This document shows positions 44,592 through 47,378 of a DNA stretch of 47,378 nucleotides, in pieces. Origin of the DNA: Candidatus Puniceispirillum sp. GTDB lineage: Bacteria > Pseudomonadota > Alphaproteobacteria > Puniceispirillales > Puniceispirillaceae. The translations under genes were made by a program, and so were the position numbers. The first letter of the stretch is position 1; the number at the start of each line of letters is the position of its first letter. Under the pieces are notes generated by a model. It was given only the letters and a program-made list of their open reading frames with translations. It did not search any database and was not told the origin of the DNA. Location: NCBI GenBank assembly GCA_028383305.1, contig JAOEVD010000018.1:1-47378 (forward strand). The letters run 5' to 3'.

Positions 44592-44966
44592 TTACTTAGC
44601 CGTTCGTTTGCACTCAAAGTCTTTTTGGCAGTGAAGAAAAGCCGACATGCTCAAACTCAACTCTTCAAGTCCCGTTCCTTGCCGCCTATATATGCAAATT
44701 CTTTCACCACTATCATCGTCAATGTAAGTCTTGATCAAACGACAAGTGGTTTTGCCAGCTGAGCTATCGACGGCTTTCCGTCTGCATTCAGCCTTCTCAC
44801 GGCCAAGGATTGTTTGTGGCCAACGCAGCCGGTCCTTTGACCATAAAGTGCAGTGAGCAGATGACTCACTGCCCTGATAAGTTTTGCCGCCAGCAAGCGC
44901 AGGCTGCATCCCGTAGCTAGAGAACAGCAACATAAATACCAATGATAGGAATACCCAAGGCCTCAT
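44592..44966 (-). CDS. Small exported cysteine-rich protein
   Basis: From the ATG at 44966 this is a 124-residue protein. The N-terminus is a signal peptide (WVFLSLVFMLLFSSYG, then PALA as likely cleavage motif). The mature part has six cysteines and many charged residues (AHCTLW, KAECRRK, TTCRLI, RICIYR, LHCQKD, FECKR) that could form three disulphides in the periplasm. No known family is recognised. The frame extends to 44984. Confidence 0.6.
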   Translation of the reverse strand: MRPWVFLSLVFMLLFSSYGMQPALAGGKTYQGSESSAHCTLWSKDRLRWPQTILGREKAECRRKAVDSSAGKTTCRLIKTYIDDDSGERICIYRRQGTGLEELSLSMSAFLHCQKDFECKRTAK

Positions 44967-45175
44967 AAATAAAAATCCAAGCAAGTATCAACACGACGCA
45001 ACTTGCAAAACGCAAATGCCTCGTTTCTATATAACGACATTTGAATGAATAATTGAAGCCCTGAAAGAATACCGTTGTAAAACACTCCTGGTCTTCACGC
45101 CCTTTGGAGGGCACTGGCGTAGCAGAAAATAACATATTTTTGCGCTTGCTTGTTTTTGCAGCACCAAGATTTGCG

Positions 45176-45466
45176 TCAATGGTTGAGTTTTTTTAGCAAG
45201 CGAACAGATTTGGCTATTACTATCTTGCTGACCGCTCGATTAAATTCAAGATAATGGCTTGCCTTTTTGTGCAGATCGAAAGCGACCGCATCATCATAAA
45301 GCTCATAAAGGAATATCTTTGTCGGGTTTTGCGGGTCTTGCGTGATGTCGAATTGATGACAACCAACTTCATTTGCCAATGAATCTGCAGCATTTTTTTG
45401 CATAATTGTTAAAAAGACATCAAGGCTCGCCGGATCAACTTCAAAATCAACACATACTGCGAGCAT
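45176..45466 (-). CDS. ABM-fold (antibiotic biosynthesis monooxygenase-like) protein
   Basis: 96 residues from the ATG at 45466 (AGGG 8 nt upstream; the frame reaches a GTG at 45475). The order VDFEVDPASLDVFLTIMQKN, EVGCHQFDITQDPQNPTKIF, YELYDDAVAFDLH and KASHYLEF is typical of the ferredoxin-like ABM fold (LsrG/YgiN family). These act as small dimeric oxygenases or isomerases on quinol-like or signalling compounds. No cofactor can be read from the sequence. Confidence 0.8.
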   Translation of the reverse strand: MLAVCVDFEVDPASLDVFLTIMQKNAADSLANEVGCHQFDITQDPQNPTKIFLYELYDDAVAFDLHKKASHYLEFNRAVSKIVIAKSVRLLKKLNH

Positions 45467-45601
45467 GTTTAGCACCCTATTTTAAATTAATCTGTGTCAT
45501 GATATTACGTCATGCGATCAGCAAACCCCAACACATATCTAATTAATACAACGGGCATAATAGCGCCCAAAGCAATAAACCGAAGCAATCGATTGTTAGC
45601 G

Positions 45602-45928
45602 TTACCACCCTTCAAAGCGGTACCGGCAACCATCTATTACATTAGTTATTATCATTACCCTGTAGTTGCGGTTACCCACCAACCATCCAGCCAGTGTGGA
45701 TCCCAAATAATGAACGGTTAACCAGATCAGAATAATCAAAGCCCCGATCGCAACAAGCATGGTTTGCAAAAAATCCTGAAGCAAAGCGGCAACAAGCTGC
45801 TTGGTAAAAAGTGACCCAAAGGCGATATAACTTAAAATAAACGAGACCGGAAAAATCAGATAGACAATCGTTGAAATCGCCCAGAATTGGATCATTCCCA
45901 TTTTTGCAAAGGGGTTATGTTCGCCCAC
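45602..45928 (-). CDS. Small membrane protein of unknown function
   Basis: Up to 108 residues with two long hydrophobic segments (MIQFWAISTIVYLIFPVSFI and LQTMLVAIGALIILIWLTVH). The start is uncertain: GTG at 45928 or ATG at 45901. No family is recognised. It lies just downstream of the zntB-like pseudogene. Confidence 0.5.
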   Translation of the reverse strand: MGEHNPFAKMGMIQFWAISTIVYLIFPVSFILSYIAFGSLFTKQLVAALLQDFLQTMLVAIGALIILIWLTVHYLGSTLAGWLVGNRNYRVMIITNVIDGCRYRFEGW

Positions 45929-45986
45929 GGCCTAATCTTGATCTTTCATATCAGACCAGCCGTCAAAAATGGGGGCGAGCAAATCA

Positions 45987-46943
45987 TTAGAACCAGCGCA
46001 TTTTTCGGAAAATCACGATCTGCAAGCCAACCACCAGCGCAAGCATACCGCAAACAACCACAAACGCCTGTGGGTTTTCAGCACCCGGAATGCCGCCAAT
46101 ATTGATGCCTAAAAGCCCCGTTAAAAACCCGAGTGGCAGAAAAATTTCTGCAACAACTGACAATGCATACATATTTTTATTCAGTCTTTCAGTCAGAATA
46201 TTCCTAACCTCATCACTGATCACCTGCGATCGTTCCCGAACCGAGTCCAGCTCTTCAACAAAGCGGGTGCGCCTCAATCATTTGGTGATGGTTGTGATCA
46301 GTAAACCAGTCAATTTTTGCCTCAAGAAAACTTGTAATCAAGTCGCGTTGCGGTGCCATATAGCGTTTGAAAATAATCGCCTTTTTCGGATTAATACAAT
46401 TTGCTCGCGAAGCGGATTGGTACTGCCATCAAGAACATCTTCTTCGATATTATCCATTTCTTCGCCAAGGCTGGTAACCGCTGGCGCCATTCGCGCAAAA
46501 AGCAGGCAAATCAGCATGGTGATAAAGCCGGCATAACCAACTGGCCCCTGCCCCGCCTCAATATTGGCCGCCAAATCACCAACCGCTTTTAATTTTCGCC
46601 TTTGAAGCGAAATAATGCGATGCGGGTCAATCCATAGCCGAATAGAAACCATATCTTCGGGACTGGCATTTTCATTCAGATTCACCCCGCGAAGGATTAG
46701 TAGAACACCCTCCCCAGTCGGCAAAATACGCGGCCGCGTTTCATCAGCAAGCAAGGCGTTCACGACAAAATCGTTTAAATAGCCGACTTCGCGCTGAAGC
46801 CACGCAGGAGTGTCAGGGTGATCGGCATTCAGATGAGCCCAAGCAAGCTGATCATCTTTCAAAAGACGTGAAACAGCACCATCGTGCAAGGCTGCGCCGC
46901 CCCCCAAATCATCTAGTGAATAGGATAAATAAAACAGGATCAC
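45987..46943 (-). pseudogene. zntB: ZntB/CorA-type metal transporter broken by at least two frameshifts
   Basis: Three frames together make a ZntB-like protein. The first (46943 to about 46390) has the N-terminal cytoplasmic domain, including GVLLILRGVNLNENASPEDM. The second (about 46395 to 46280) has AIIFKRYMAPQRDLITSFLE and DWFTDHNH. The third (about 46277 to 45987) has RFVEELDSVRERSQV and the membrane hairpin with LLGINIGGIPG, the ZntB-type GxN motif. One break is at an A run (46395-46405), where one more A would restore the frame; the second is near 46270-46280. ZntB moves zinc across the inner membrane. Two breaks make a true pseudogene more likely than error, though error remains possible. 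Confidence 0.82.
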
Positions 46944-47044
46944 TCACAACCACTCCTCGATGCCAGCAATGACAATGAATTAGCGTATCACACGCGCGTT
47001 GCTGGCCACGATTCAAACGAATTCACCTGCCACGTTTGGCTTAA

Positions 47045-47378
47045 CTAACGTGATATATGGTTCGCCCCAAGCGGTGCTGCTGCATTCAAAAAAACGGTTT
47101 CAAAGTTTGCCAGACCGGTAAAAGCGACAACGTCATCGGGCAAATCTGCTTTGCTGACAAGCGGGCTAACTGTCATTTGCGCGGCTCCACCAGCAATCGT
47201 CAAAAACCCCCAAATCAGTTTTTGCGCCGCTGGAGGCGCGATGGAAAATTTCTGGCATACCAATCCTGCAAGCCGTTTGACCCGACGTGCAATACCACGT
47301 TTGCTTTTGATATAAGCCTCACGGTCAAGCTGCGGCTCAAGCAATGCATTGGCAAATCCGGCCAATTGCAAAAACAAA
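47045..47378 (-). CDS. Partial protein of unknown function (5' end outside window)
   Basis: The frame runs through the right edge, so only the C-terminal 110 residues are seen. They contain a basic stretch (KSKRGIARRVKRL) and a weakly hydrophobic one (KLIWGFLTIAGGAAQMTVSP). I do not recognise a family. Its start is probably beyond 47378. Confidence 0.45.
   Translation of the reverse strand, partial: LFLQLAGFANALLEPQLDREAYIKSKRGIARRVKRLAGLVCQKFSIAPPAAQKLIWGFLTIAGGAAQMTVSPLVSKADLPDDVVAFTGLANFETVFLNAAAPLGANHISR

Noticed and set aside
1..47378. CRISPR array or intact insertion sequence
   Set aside because: No regularly spaced repeats and no intact transposase; the only direct repeats are the three arm motifs and the tRNA segment.

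Overview
The window reads as a chromosomal segment of an alphaproteobacterium, probably a marine one. The lineage is inferred from the elongator tRNA-Met, the EPS-associated MarR regulator and the general protein flavour; no rRNA or housekeeping marker is present to confirm it. About 38 of the 47 kb is one large surface-polysaccharide locus. Nearly all of its genes lie on the minus strand, tightly packed and often with 4-nt ATGA overlaps.

Layout. (1) 1-3.5 kb: the edge of an O-antigen-ligase-like gene, a UDP-glucuronate 4-epimerase-like gene, and a plus-strand WbpM/PglF-type 4,6-dehydratase. (2) 3.7-6.5 kb: an initiating phosphoglycosyl transferase, a WbpV/WreQ-type reductase and a WbuB-type glycosyltransferase. 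(3) 6.4-9.7 kb: the complete UDP-L-FucNAc pathway (FnlC, FnlB, FnlA). (4) 9.7-12.3 kb: HisF2/HisH2/WbpG amidotransferase trio, which suggests an acetamidino sugar. (5) 12.3-22.9 kb: GT-B glycosyltransferases, several methyltransferase-like genes (one frameshifted), a KpsS/KpsC-like protein and an SDR epimerase. (6) 23-29.1 kb: an unusual nonulosonate-like cassette with a CMP-sugar synthetase fused to a class III aminotransferase, a possible 2H-phosphoesterase-like protein, a PseB/LegB-type dehydratase, a NeuB-type synthase and a PhyH-type dioxygenase. (7) 29.3-32.4 kb: a PglK-type ABC flippase and a TviB-type UDP-HexNAc dehydrogenase. (8) 32.5-33.9 kb: an EPS-type MarR regulator and a frameshifted RfaH/NusG-like antiterminator. 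(9) 34.2-38.1 kb: a GtrA / methyltransferase / GtrB-like GT2 / GT-C membrane protein set.

The right end is different. From about 38.2 to 43.0 kb lies a tRNA-Met integration hot spot. It holds a decayed tyrosine-recombinase remnant, three copies of a 34-bp arm-like motif, and a 44-bp duplicate of the 3' part of tRNA-Met. Cargo modules sit between these: a D-aminoacylase, then a MarR/hydrolase pair with matched palindromic operators, then a restriction/HNH fragment. Beyond the tRNA are ordinary genes: a DUF2721-like protein, a Kv-type channel, a small secreted protein, an ABM-fold monooxygenase, a small membrane protein, and a zntB-like gene broken by at least two frameshifts.

Together the polysaccharide genes predict a glycan started on undecaprenyl phosphate, perhaps with a QuiNAc-type sugar. 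It would contain L-FucNAc or its acetamidino form, a nonulosonic-acid-like sugar, a HexNAc-uronic acid and methyl groups, and be exported by an ABC flippase. All functions are inferred from sequence motifs recognised by eye; no database search was possible.
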